Assembly: GCA_012729765.1 (NCBI GenBank) | Contig: JAAYCM010000006.1 | Span: 1 to 64,000 of the forward strand | DNA from: Chloroflexota bacterium | GTDB taxonomy: Bacteria > Chloroflexota > Anaerolineae > Aggregatilineales > Aggregatilineaceae | Reading direction: 5' to 3' | DNA length: 64,000 nt | Shown: piece by piece, positions 27,647 through 36,780 of the stretch | How the letters are laid out: every line of letters starts with the position of its first letter | Position numbering within the stretch: the first letter of the stretch is position 1 | Translations under genes and position numbers: made by a program | Notes under the pieces: generated by a model | What the model was told of the DNA's origin: nothing | The model's input: only the letters and a program-made list of their open reading frames with translations | Databases searched by the model: none

Positions 27647-30145
27647 ATGACGACATCAACTACTGAGCGTACGTCACACCCCGCAGGCAGTCAGCCAGTT
27701 GCAGCCGGAAGGCGCCGCCGTAAGATTCAAGAGGCGCTGACCGGCTATTTATTTGTGCTGCCCGCGGCGATCGCTACCTTTGTCTTTGGCCTGTGGCCGG
27801 TCGTGGCCGGGTTCTACGAGAGCATCAAGTCCGGCTCGCCGCTGACAAATCGCTATGTCGGCCTGGACAACTATGTCCGTTCGCTGGGCAGCCTGACCTA
27901 CGTGCTGCTGTTCTTCCTGAGCGTGATCCTGCTCTACGTCGGCTACCGCGCCTGGAGCGCGGCATATATGCGCTGGCAGGCCAGCGGCGGCCACCTGTGG
28001 CCGTATATCCTGCCAGGGCTGCTGGCCGGTGCGGGCCTGATCACGCTGGCCTTCAACTTCGTGACCGGCAATGAAACCTATTCCTGGATCCCGACCGCGC
28101 TGCTGCTGCTGGCGCTCGGTGGCTACTACACCGCCGACTCCATGCAGGCCCCGCGCGAAAACTGGGATGCTCGGCGGATCGCCCCGGTCTGGCTCCTGCT
28201 GGTCGGCGTTGGACTGGTCATCATCCTCGGCCCGGACATCATCCCCAACGTCGTGCCCTCGACCCTGACCTGGCTGATCGTCGCGGCGCTGGTGGTGGGG
28301 CTGGCCTACTGGCTGCTGCCCTACCTGGGACGCATCCAGACCGGGCAGTATATCAGCGCCACGCTGCTCATGGGCACGCTGATGCTGCTGGCGATCCTGC
28401 TGTCGGCCTACAGCTTTACTCAAATGAAGGAAGATGTCGAGGACGCACAGGCGCTGGCGGCGCTGATCTTCAACCAGGGCGTGCTCAACGCCAGGGTCAA
28501 TGTGGCGATCGATGACCCGGAGATCGGCGGGCTGATCCCAGACGGCGAGATTCTGGTCGAAGTTGAAGTAGACGGTGAGGTGATCGAAGCGCCGCTGGCT
28601 CCCGAAGCTTTTTCGGCGCTGCCAATCGAAAGCATCAACCAGCTTCAGACCACGCTCTCCAATAACCAGCAGGTCGCGGTCGTGCTGCCGGACGGAACAA
28701 TCGCCGAGGGGACTATCACCGGCCTGTCAATGGGCGAGTCGCTCGAAGTGCCGCTGACCGCTGACGACGCCGAGGTCGTGCAGGAACGGGCGATCTACTC
28801 GGCGCTGACCATCGGCGAGGGTGTGATCCGGGCCGGGGGCCACACCGAGCCAGTCCACAAGCAGGTTTTGGCGACGATCGGGTTCTTCGTCGGAATGGCC
28901 GCAATCTACACCATGACCTATGTCCGGCGACGAATCGACGATGAGGAGCAGCCGCGAACCTATCGCTGGCTGCACCGGGGCCGCGTCGTGATGGGGATTG
29001 TGATCGCCCTGCTGTTCTTCTACCTGCTCGGCTCTCTGGCGCTTTACCAGCAGGCCGCATCCGCCATGGGCGCGCTGACCGAGGAACAGTTCCGGCTGGC
29101 GTACGAGTACGTAACCGGATCGGCGCCGCGCTCGACCCTGCGGCCCAGCATCCTGCAGGCAGAGCTGCTCTACTGGCCGCAGGTCTTTCTGGTGGCCCTC
29201 GGCGCGAGCATGATCGGCGCCGCATATCTGGTCTGGCAGAGCGCGCAGCGCACGGAAACAAAGCTCAGTTTTGCACTGACCATCCTGCTGGCGATCCTGC
29301 TCATGATCGGCGGCTGGCTGCTGATCAGTGAGCTGCCGCAGACCATGCGCCTGGCCGGGCGCGAAGCGCGCGACACGTATGATGCGACAATGCGCACCGC
29401 CATGTATTCGCTGGGGACGGTGCCGGTCCAGTTGGGGCTGGGCCTGCTGCTGGCTTACCTGCTGTTCTCCGAGGTGAGATGGGGCAAGGGCCTCTTCCGC
29501 GTAATCTATTTCATGCCCTATATCGCGCCGAGTGTGGCCACCGCAACCGTTTTTCTGGTGATCTTCAGCCTCAACGAGAACAGCCTGGCGAATCAGGGAT
29601 TGGGGCTGCTCGGACTCGATCCGCTGCGCTGGCTCAAGGAGCCAGAAGGCATCGTCCGCCTGTTCTACAGCCGGATACTGGGCGGCGACTCGGTCAACAT
29701 TCCCGCCGCGCTGCAAGGCCCCAGTCTCGCCCTGACGACGGTGATTCTGTACAACATCTGGGTCTTTGCGGGTTACAACGCGGTGGTGTTCCTGGCCGGA
29801 CTTGGCTCGATCCCGACCGAGCTGTATGAGGCCGCCGAGGTAGACGGGGCCGGACGCTGGGCGCGCTTCCGCAACATCACGCTGCCCCTGCTCTCGCCGA
29901 CAACCTTCTTCCTCTCGATGCTGTCGGTGATCGGCACGTTCAAGGCATTCTCCCACATCTATGTGCTGCGTAACCAGGCGGTCGGCAAAGAGATCGACAC
30001 CATGAGCGTGCATATCTTCCAGCAGCTTTATGCAGCCAACGATCCCGGTTACGCCGCCGCGCTGGCCTTCAGTTTGTTCGGGATGATCCTGATTCTGACC
30101 CTCGTCCAGAATCGTCTAGCAAGGGAGCAGGTCTTCTATGGCTAG
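27647..30145 (+). CDS. oversized sugar ABC transporter permease (MalF-like)
   Basis: The last 300 residues are a standard MalF/UgpA-type permease with the EAA loop (EAAEVDGAGRWARFRNITLPLL). The N-terminal 40 residues also match the family start (LTGYLFVLPAAIATFVFGLWP). Between them lie about 450 extra residues with several further membrane segments (about 75-260) and a soluble beta-rich domain (about 270-410). Total is 832 residues; most such permeases have 290-520. The ATG at 27647 is preferred to a GTG at 27584. It overlaps the next permease gene by eight bases. No ATPase or binding protein is encoded nearby. Confidence 0.85.
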   Translation: MTTSTTERTSHPAGSQPVAAGRRRRKIQEALTGYLFVLPAAIATFVFGLWPVVAGFYESIKSGSPLTNRYVGLDNYVRSLGSLTYVLLFFLSVILLYVGYRAWSAAYMRWQASGGHLWPYILPGLLAGAGLITLAFNFVTGNETYSWIPTALLLLALGGYYTADSMQAPRENWDARRIAPVWLLLVGVGLVIILGPDIIPNVVPSTLTWLIVAALVVGLAYWLLPYLGRIQTGQYISATLLMGTLMLLAILLSAYSFTQMKEDVEDAQALAALIFNQGVLNARVNVAIDDPEIGGLIPDGEILVEVEVDGEVIEAPLAPEAFSALPIESINQLQTTLSNNQQVAVVLPDGTIAEGTITGLSMGESLEVPLTADDAEVVQERAIYSALTIGEGVIRAGGHTEPVHKQVLATIGFFVGMAAIYTMTYVRRRIDDEEQPRTYRWLHRGRVVMGIVIALLFFYLLGSLALYQQAASAMGALTEEQFRLAYEYVTGSAPRSTLRPSILQAELLYWPQVFLVALGASMIGAAYLVWQSAQRTETKLSFALTILLAILLMIGGWLLISELPQTMRLAGREARDTYDATMRTAMYSLGTVPVQLGLGLLLAYLLFSEVRWGKGLFRVIYFMPYIAPSVATATVFLVIFSLNENSLANQGLGLLGLDPLRWLKEPEGIVRLFYSRILGGDSVNIPAALQGPSLALTTVILYNIWVFAGYNAVVFLAGLGSIPTELYEAAEVDGAGRWARFRNITLPLLSPTTFFLSMLSVIGTFKAFSHIYVLRNQAVGKEIDTMSVHIFQQLYAANDPGYAAALAFSLFGMILILTLVQNRLAREQVFYG

Positions 30146-31460
30146 CACTACCGAGACGGCGCGTAAGCAGCCGGCCACTTACGATACCCGCGCCCTGGCG
30201 GCGGCCCCGCCGTCTCGTCGTCAGCCGATCGTGTTCAATCCCTTCCGCGCGCTGGTGTATCTCGTGCTGACCCTGGGCGCGATCCTGTTCGTGATGCCCT
30301 TCCTGTGGATGGTGAGCACCTCGCTGCAAGATACCGGCGACATTATTCGCGGGCGGTTCATTCCTAGCCAGCAGTTCCTATCCGCGACCAAAGTCACCGA
30401 AGCAGACCTGAACCGCACCTTGCAGAGTTATCTCGACGCGGACGAGCTGCCCGCCTACCTGGAAAACGTGCGCTCGCAGATCGAGAGCAGCCAGCGCCAG
30501 CGCAGCCTGACCGTGCGCGACTATCTGCGCACCCAGCGCATCGGCTATGCCGAGCTGCAGATCAATATCGACCTGCCGATCATCAACCGCTTCTGGTCCG
30601 TCAACAACTACTATGTGCTGGTAGGCGGCGCAGCCAATTATGTCGAGGCCTGGGACGAGTCGAATTTTTCGCAGTTCTTCTTCAACAGCGTCCAGATCGC
30701 GGCGCTGACGATTTTTGCCCAGACCGTGACTTCGATCCTGGCCGCCTATGCCTTTGCGCGGATCGATTTTCCGGGGCGAGGGCTGCTGTTCAGCATCTTC
30801 CTGGCGACGATTTTCATCCCGACGATGGTCGTCTTGATCCCTAACCGCAACACGGTAACGAACATTCACCGCTTTTTCTCCGAGGAATTCCCGGCCAAGC
30901 AGGATGATTGGGGGATTACCGATGTGCGTGAGGCGGTCGCCGGACCGTTATACGATCTGGTCGATGCTGTCGGGCTGGAGAATTTCCTGGGCCTAGGCGA
31001 CGCCTTGACGGTGGATGGGCCGATTGTCTGGAAGTGGATGGACAGTTGGCCGGCGCTCGTCATCCCCTTCCTGGCGAGCACCTTCAGCATCTTCCTGCTG
31101 CGCCAGTTCTTCATGCAGATTCCCGAAGACCTGTGGGACGCGGCGCGGATCGATGGCGCGGGGCATCTGCGCTTCCTGTTCCAGATCGTGCTGCCGATCT
31201 CGCGCGCGGCAGTGGTCACGACCATCATCTTCACGTTTATCGGCACCTGGAACGCCCTGGAATGGCCGCTCCTGGTCACGTTTAGCGATAGCTGGCGTCC
31301 GATCTCGTACGGCCTGTATGCCTTCCAGACCGAGGCCGGCTCGGACCTCAACCTGCTCATGGCCGCCTCGGTCATCACGCTGGTCCCGGTCATCATCGTG
31401 TACCTGATCGCGCAGCGCCAGTTTACCGAGGGCATCGCGACCACCGGCCTGAAGGGTTAA
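30138..31460 (+). CDS. oversized sugar ABC transporter permease (MalG-like)
   Basis: This is the partner of the MalF-like permease. The EAA loop reads DAARIDGAGHLRFLFQIVLPISRA, and the first membrane segment (VYLVLTLGAILFVMPFLWMVSTSLQ) is typical of MalG. Length is 440 residues against about 280-300 for the family. Two insertions explain this: about residues 75-165 (charged, helical) after the first membrane segment, and about 235-295 before the EAA region. AAGGGAG precedes the ATG, which lies inside the end of the preceding gene. Expected role is carbohydrate uptake; the sugar is unknown. Confidence 0.88.
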   Translation: MASTTETARKQPATYDTRALAAAPPSRRQPIVFNPFRALVYLVLTLGAILFVMPFLWMVSTSLQDTGDIIRGRFIPSQQFLSATKVTEADLNRTLQSYLDADELPAYLENVRSQIESSQRQRSLTVRDYLRTQRIGYAELQINIDLPIINRFWSVNNYYVLVGGAANYVEAWDESNFSQFFFNSVQIAALTIFAQTVTSILAAYAFARIDFPGRGLLFSIFLATIFIPTMVVLIPNRNTVTNIHRFFSEEFPAKQDDWGITDVREAVAGPLYDLVDAVGLENFLGLGDALTVDGPIVWKWMDSWPALVIPFLASTFSIFLLRQFFMQIPEDLWDAARIDGAGHLRFLFQIVLPISRAAVVTTIIFTFIGTWNALEWPLLVTFSDSWRPISYGLYAFQTEAGSDLNLLMAASVITLVPVIIVYLIAQRQFTEGIATTGLKG

Positions 31461-31604
31461 CCGTCTGAGCCTGAGCCTTTGACCGGCAGGCAGGTGTGCC
31501 GGGCCGCCCGCCGGGTTATCTATTGTTCGCACCGTGCGGCGCGGCACTGCACCGGCAGCAGCTTTGATCCGCTCGCCTACGCACATAATCCGATTTCTTT
31601 GAAG

Positions 31605-33203
31605 ATGTGGCGACCAAGACTTATCACCGGCCTGGCCGGACTCCTGCTCCTGGCCCCGGCGCTCCGGCTGTCCCCTCTGCCCCCGGCCAGCCTTGCCCAA
31701 ACAGCCAGCGCCCCGTGCGGCTATGTTGAGGGGTTCGATTTCCCCGTGCCCGATTTCAACACCGAGCGCCCCGACTTCGGCATCTATCGCGCGCGTTGGG
31801 GCGGGCGGCATACCGGCATCGATGTCGCCTTTGGCCAGGCGGGCAGCCCGGTCCGCGCGGCGGCGCGGGGGCACGTCACCTACAGCGACATCGAAGGCTG
31901 GGACACCGAGAAAGGCGTGGTCGTGATCCAGCACACCTTCCCCAACGGCTTGCAGATCAATACGCTCTACGGGCACATGGAAGAGCGCGACGGATACAAC
32001 TTCCCGCCGATGGGGACGTGTGTCGAGCGGGGGGACATCGTGGGCGCAATCGGTGAGCCGTCGCAGAGCCGCCCTCACCTGCATTACGAGGTCCGCACCC
32101 GCTACCGGCACGAAGGCGGCCCCGGCTATACCGACATCAGCCCGCTGGAATTGGGTTGGCTGCACCCGGTCGATTTCACGTACCTGGCGCGGATTATGAT
32201 CGAGCCAGCCTATATCGGGCACTTCTCGCTGCTGGAGCACCCCACCCTGCCCCCGCTTCGCCTCTCGACCGGCGGCTATGTGTTCGCGCAAAGCGCGCGC
32301 CTGCTCGGCCTGACCGCTGCCGGGCAAACGCTCTGGCAGTTCGATACGCTCGGCAGCATAACCGGCCTGCTGGAACTGCCCGGCGGTCGCGTCCTGGCGT
32401 CTACCTCTGAGAACCAAGTTCTGATCCTCAACAACGGCCAGTTCGAGACGCTGTGGCAGTCACCACATGCGCTCGCCAGCCCGCCGGTGCGGCTCGGCAA
32501 CGCGATTGTATTCGTCACGGGCGGGCAAACGCTGGCCGCCTTCACACCCGAAGGCAGCCCGCTGTGGGAAACGCCGCCGCTGCCTGGGCGCGTCACACGT
32601 CACGCGATCAGCGGCGACCGGCTGGCGCTCGGTACGCTGGGCGGCGCGCTGTGGGTCGTGGATGCCGCCGGCACCGTGCTGGCCCAGCAGACCTACCCGG
32701 CAGCCGCGCTCCCCTTCGCCGCACCGGACGGCGGATTCTTCGTACTCAGCGGCTCGACCGTCACCCGGCTCGATACAGCGCTCAGCGCTGTGCCCCTGCT
32801 GAAAACACCGCACACCTTCACCTCAGCGGCGGTGCTGCTGTATGACCCCGCCGGGACGCTTTATCTCTACACGGGCGAGGGCCGCTCGCTGTATGCTTAT
32901 GCCCCCGACGGCGCTCTGAAGTGGATCGCGTATATGCCCGGCAGCCATCTCCGCCCGCCGCACCTGAGCATCGGCTCCGGGCAGGCGCTCTATGTGCTCA
33001 CGACGGATGCGCAGCTTCTGGCCTACGACACGGGCGATGGGCGGCTTCTGGCGCAGCAGGCGTTGTATAACGGCGGTGTGGATGGCGTCGCCTCGGCGCG
33101 CTGGTTAGAAGTCGAGCCGGACAATACAGTCCGTTTCAACGGCGGCTTTCTGACCACCATTACGCTGGACGGGCTGCAACTTGTGGGGAACAATCCCGGC
33201 TAG
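31605..33203 (+). CDS. exported M23 peptidase fused to a beta-propeller-like domain
   Basis: A signal peptide (about residues 1-32) is followed by an M23 (LytM-like) zinc metallopeptidase domain at about 35-180. Zinc ligands are seen in GGRHTGID and RPHLHYEVR. These enzymes cut peptidoglycan cross-links. The rest (about 210-532) consists of repeated beta-strand units of the PQQ/WD type (for example SARLLGLTAAGQTLWQFDTLG and GRSLYAYAPDGALKWIAYMPG). The start is the ATG at 31605, which gives the signal peptide directly. Either wall remodelling or binding of an outside ligand could be its role. Confidence 0.85.
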   Translation: MWRPRLITGLAGLLLLAPALRLSPLPPASLAQTASAPCGYVEGFDFPVPDFNTERPDFGIYRARWGGRHTGIDVAFGQAGSPVRAAARGHVTYSDIEGWDTEKGVVVIQHTFPNGLQINTLYGHMEERDGYNFPPMGTCVERGDIVGAIGEPSQSRPHLHYEVRTRYRHEGGPGYTDISPLELGWLHPVDFTYLARIMIEPAYIGHFSLLEHPTLPPLRLSTGGYVFAQSARLLGLTAAGQTLWQFDTLGSITGLLELPGGRVLASTSENQVLILNNGQFETLWQSPHALASPPVRLGNAIVFVTGGQTLAAFTPEGSPLWETPPLPGRVTRHAISGDRLALGTLGGALWVVDAAGTVLAQQTYPAAALPFAAPDGGFFVLSGSTVTRLDTALSAVPLLKTPHTFTSAAVLLYDPAGTLYLYTGEGRSLYAYAPDGALKWIAYMPGSHLRPPHLSIGSGQALYVLTTDAQLLAYDTGDGRLLAQQALYNGGVDGVASARWLEVEPDNTVRFNGGFLTTITLDGLQLVGNNPG

Positions 33204-34102
33204 CGCCAGGGATCGGGCTGGCGGATGAAGCGCGCTTCGATGCCCGCGTTGCGGAACCAGCTGGGCATCTGGTCGCGCATGACCACCATCTCGCTCGCGT
33301 AATGCGATGTGCCGATCAGGTTCATCGGCATCGTTGGCACGATCTGGCTCATCACCTCGCGCTGGCGATCAGCATATTCATACTCACCGACCGGCCACCA
33401 GGTGCCCGTGACATACGTATCGCAGCCGAGATCGCGCGCCTGCTCCAGGTGGCGGGGATGATCGCCGCCGCCGGGGATGAGCGCGATCCGCTGCACCGGC
33501 CTGGTGTTGAAGCGAATCTGGTTGTAGCGAATATGGGGCAGCTCGGTTACTTCGGCCAGCATTTCGGCGAACGCGGCGAATGACATATCGCGCACCTTGC
33601 CCAGCACGCCTTCCATCCCGCCGTGATGCGGCGAGAACAACTCCCAGGCGTGCAGCTTGAGCGCCCGTGCCAGCGCGATCACGGTGCTGATCTCCTGATG
33701 GCAGTCGAGCGGGGCATGACAGTTATAGTAGCTGATGCGCTGCTCGCGCAGGGTTTCGAGCTGCACCTCGCTGATGCCGACGAAACCGCGCTCGCTTTCT
33801 TCAAAGTCGGCGGGATGGTGCGCGAAGATCAGCGCGCCGGGTGCGCTGCGCTCCAGTTCCAGCGCCAGGACGGTATCCAGCACTTCCTGATTGGGGAACA
33901 CGATCAGGTAGACGCGGTCAACTTCGGGCGTGCTGTTCAGCATCAGGCCGTTCCAGGTGCCCTCGAAGAAATCGCTCTCGGCCAGGCCCCGGTACACGGC
34001 CTGATCGGATGGACTGAGGATGCCCGACCAGAAATCACGCTCGTTAAACGCCTGAACATCGAAAAACGTGTCGAGCTTTTGGACTAACTCAGCCTGATTC
34101 AC
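33200..34102 (-). CDS. Nif3-family protein (GTP cyclohydrolase I type 2-like)
   Basis: The 300-residue protein shows the metal ligands of the Nif3 family: LIFAHHP near residue 105, NCHAPLDCH near 140, and GTSHYASE near the C-terminus, where His and Glu complete a di-metal site. Family members are widespread metal-binding hydrolase-like proteins of uncertain role. The GTG at 34102 is chosen because GGGGGAG lies seven bases upstream. It overlaps the preceding gene by 14 bases, so translation is coupled. It is convergent with the M23 gene, overlapping its end by four bases. Confidence 0.85.
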   Translation of the reverse strand: MNQAELVQKLDTFFDVQAFNERDFWSGILSPSDQAVYRGLAESDFFEGTWNGLMLNSTPEVDRVYLIVFPNQEVLDTVLALELERSAPGALIFAHHPADFEESERGFVGISEVQLETLREQRISYYNCHAPLDCHQEISTVIALARALKLHAWELFSPHHGGMEGVLGKVRDMSFAAFAEMLAEVTELPHIRYNQIRFNTRPVQRIALIPGGGDHPRHLEQARDLGCDTYVTGTWWPVGEYEYADRQREVMSQIVPTMPMNLIGTSHYASEMVVMRDQMPSWFRNAGIEARFIRQPDPWR

Positions 34103-34748
34103 CGGAAACTCCCCCTTGTCGCCGTGCGTAGTCGCGCGCCTCGTCTTGCACAAACTCTACCGTCGCCAGGATCGTCGGGTCGGGCGGCGTATCCGGCGCC
34201 AACGCCACCAGCCGGGCCGCCGTGACGGTCCAGTCCGGCCATGCCACATCCACCCGCGCCAGGTGCCCCGGCGGCACATCCCCCAGCATCACGGTCGCTG
34301 CACCGGATTCTGGCAGCGCATCGCTCGAGCGATCAACACGGAAACCGGGCCGGTCGCCGGGCAGAACGGCCTCGCCGGTTGCCAGCCCTAGCGTGATGCC
34401 CTTACGCGTCAGGCTGGCGGCCCGGCCCCAGGGGATAACCGGCATGGTGATCAGCTCGCGCAAGCGGAGCAGCGACGGCACCGGGATCGGCACGGCTTCC
34501 GGACCGCCGACCAGCGCCGCATCATAGCCCATCGCATCCAGCACCATCAGCGGGGCGCGGCCCTGCGTGGCGCGGCAGAGCCACACGTCCAGCGCGCAGC
34601 TATCGCCCAGGTCGAGCAAAAAGCTCACTCCCCCAGCCGCCGCGCGCTCTCGTTGGATCAGCGTAAACAGGCGGGGCAGCCGCGCGAGATCACCGTGAAG
34701 ATGGGCCGTCGCCAGCAGCGTGACCGATGCAATGCCTTCAGTTGCCAA
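34089..34748 (-). CDS. degenerate metallophosphoesterase-like protein
   Basis: The order of motifs follows the 5'-nucleotidase branch of metallophosphoesterases: TAHLHGD, LLDLGDS and DAMGYDAALVGG. However, the metal-binding Asn-His-Glu of the third motif (GNHE) is replaced by GGPE, and the initial Asp-x-His reads TAH. Length (219 residues) covers only part of the catalytic domain. It may therefore be inactive or a binding protein. The start is a TTG with GGGGAAGG about nine bases upstream. It is translationally coupled to the Nif3 gene, which suggests a joint function. Confidence 0.65.
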   Translation of the reverse strand: MATEGIASVTLLATAHLHGDLARLPRLFTLIQRERAAAGGVSFLLDLGDSCALDVWLCRATQGRAPLMVLDAMGYDAALVGGPEAVPIPVPSLLRLRELITMPVIPWGRAASLTRKGITLGLATGEAVLPGDRPGFRVDRSSDALPESGAATVMLGDVPPGHLARVDVAWPDWTVTAARLVALAPDTPPDPTILATVEFVQDEARDYARRQGGVSGESG

Positions 34749-34829
34749 GCAGGGAAACCTTCCCCTTATCTGCCGCGCCCCATTGTAGCCACATTCCGGC
34801 CCAGGCCCAAATCACCTGGCGCGGCCCGG

Positions 34830-35606
34830 CTAGCTGCCCTGCCAGCCAGGCTTGCGCTTTTCCAGATAGGCCGACATGCCCTCTTTTTGATCCAGGGTGG
34901 AAAACAGCCCATAGAACAGGTGGCGCTCGTAGGCCAGCCCGGCGGCCAGCGTGGTTTCCAGCGCCATATTGACCGCGTCTTTGGCGATCTGCACGGCGAT
35001 TGGGGCGCGGGCGGCAATGTGGGCGGCCATCTGGATCGCAACATCGAGGTACTCGGACACGGGCGCCACACAGTTGACCAGCCCGAAACGCTCGGCTTCC
35101 TCGGCGCTCAGGCGGCGATCGTTGAGCACCATCTCCATCGTGAGCGCCTTGCCGATCGTGCGCGCCAGTCGTTGAGTCCCGCCTGCGCCAGGGATGACGC
35201 CCAGGTTGATTTCCGGCTGGCCGAACACGGCTGTCTCCGACGCGACGATCATATCGCAGGCCAGCGCCAGCTCGCAGCCACCGCCCAGCGCATACCCGCT
35301 CACCGCCGCAATCACCGGCTTACGAATCGCGCGCAGACGGTCCCAGCGGTCGATGAACCCCAGCCGCATCAAATCGACCGGCTGCGCCTCGGCCATCTCC
35401 GCGATATCGGCCCCCGCAGCAAACACGCGCTCGACGCCGGTAATGACCATGCAGCCGATCGTCTCGTCGGCATCCATCGCGGCCAGTTCGGACATCAGCT
35501 CGTCCATCAGCGGCCCGTTGAGCGCGTTGAAGACGCGCGGACGGTTCAGCCGCACCAGCCCGACTCCCTCAGCCGGGCGCTCGACCAGGATGTTTTCGTA
35601 AGCCAT
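34830..35606 (-). CDS. enoyl-CoA hydratase/isomerase (crotonase family)
   Basis: The 258-residue protein is a full-length crotonase. The oxyanion-hole and CoA-binding regions are seen as GVERVFAAGADIAEMAE and SGYALGGGCELALACDM. The catalytic pair is preserved: one Glu in GGGCELAL and the second in the GQPEINLGVIPGAGGTQRL motif. Family members hydrate enoyl-CoA in fatty-acid or amino-acid breakdown. It stands alone between the metallophosphoesterase-like gene and the unknown gene at 35665; no acyl-CoA dehydrogenase is nearby, so the pathway is open. Confidence 0.93.
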   Translation of the reverse strand: MAYENILVERPAEGVGLVRLNRPRVFNALNGPLMDELMSELAAMDADETIGCMVITGVERVFAAGADIAEMAEAQPVDLMRLGFIDRWDRLRAIRKPVIAAVSGYALGGGCELALACDMIVASETAVFGQPEINLGVIPGAGGTQRLARTIGKALTMEMVLNDRRLSAEEAERFGLVNCVAPVSEYLDVAIQMAAHIAARAPIAVQIAKDAVNMALETTLAAGLAYERHLFYGLFSTLDQKEGMSAYLEKRKPGWQGS

Positions 35607-35664
35607 TTTTCACCTCGTCCACACTCAAGCCAAGCGATCAATCAGCCCGGTGCGGGGCGGACCG

Positions 35665-36690
35665 CTACAGCGACACGATGCCCTTGGCGACGCGCAAATG
35701 CTTGGGGAAATTGGGCAGATAGTCGGCAAACCGCTGGTAGCGTCCCTCGGCGTGCTCGTTCAGGTAGCGCTTGAGCACACTGACCACGCCCGGCAGCATC
35801 GTCATGCCATGCACCCGGTCTTCCATCAGGATATAGGCTTTTGCCTCTTGCTCGCCGAGGGCATCTTCCAGAAAGAGCGCGACAAGACCCGCCACGAACA
35901 GCCCCGTGAATTGATCGCTCCATGTGGGATGCGTCTCGCGGAACTTCTCCCCGACCGGCAGCGGCTGCTCGGCAACCCGCGCGACTTCGGCGGTATTCTG
36001 CCGCAGGTACGACACCATCAGCAGCCGGCCATACTCCGCCAGCGCGCTGCGATAGATGTGGCCGGGGTCCTCATCGAACGGCCAGGGTTCATTATCGCCC
36101 CAGGCGATGCGCGGCGGCGTCACACAGACCAGCTCACCATCGAGCCGGACGCCAATGGCCTGATCGGTCGGATAGGACACGCTCGGCATCAGAACCAACT
36201 GCTCGACCACCTCGCCCACGAAGGGCCGGAAGATGCTGTACAGGTCGGCCTGATCGATAATCTTGCGCGTCTGCTCTTCGGCCCGCTCCCAGACCGCCGC
36301 CTCTTCGCGCCACCACGCTTCCAACCCGGTCTGCCGATAAAAATCGGCCATCTGCTCATTCCAGTGCAGGGGCGCCCAGGGCACCGGTGTCTGGATCGTC
36401 AGGTCCGGCCAGGAGAGGCTGAGCGCATAGGTGTAGATCGCTTCGAGGGGGGTCTGCTGGTCGAGCAGGGTTTGGAGCGTGCGCACGGCGGGGTGATCCA
36501 CATGAGCCGTGACACGCCTGGCGGTATTGCGGGCATGGATGTGCGCCCGGTGGCGCTTGCGGGCCTGCTCCGCCTCTGGCCAGGTCGTGACCGAGAGCAG
36601 CGCGGACATTAGGCGGACGCGGTTGTCGCAGCGAACAACAATGGTACGAGGGGGCATAGATAATTTTTTTGTCGTCATTCCCGGTTCCAT
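35665..36690 (-). CDS. protein of unknown function, 341 aa
   Basis: I do not recognise this cytoplasmic-looking protein. It is rich in aromatic residues (many Trp, for example WPDLTIQTPVPWAPLHWNEQ) and has a mixed alpha/beta character without membrane segments. A conserved-looking Pro-Thr-Asp stretch (SVSYPTDQAIGVRLDGELVCVTPPRI) occurs near residue 185. The family may be related to DUF4238-type proteins, but that is a guess. Starts at 36690, 36678 and 36657 are all possible; none has a good ribosome site. Confidence 0.6.
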   Translation of the reverse strand: MEPGMTTKKLSMPPRTIVVRCDNRVRLMSALLSVTTWPEAEQARKRHRAHIHARNTARRVTAHVDHPAVRTLQTLLDQQTPLEAIYTYALSLSWPDLTIQTPVPWAPLHWNEQMADFYRQTGLEAWWREEAAVWERAEEQTRKIIDQADLYSIFRPFVGEVVEQLVLMPSVSYPTDQAIGVRLDGELVCVTPPRIAWGDNEPWPFDEDPGHIYRSALAEYGRLLMVSYLRQNTAEVARVAEQPLPVGEKFRETHPTWSDQFTGLFVAGLVALFLEDALGEQEAKAYILMEDRVHGMTMLPGVVSVLKRYLNEHAEGRYQRFADYLPNFPKHLRVAKGIVSL

Positions 36691-36780
36691 ACGCGGCTTG
36701 CCCTGCGAGCAAGCATCTAAAACGCTTCGTAGCCGGTATTCTACAGGAACCCTGAGTAGAGTCCAAATGAGGCGAGCCGG

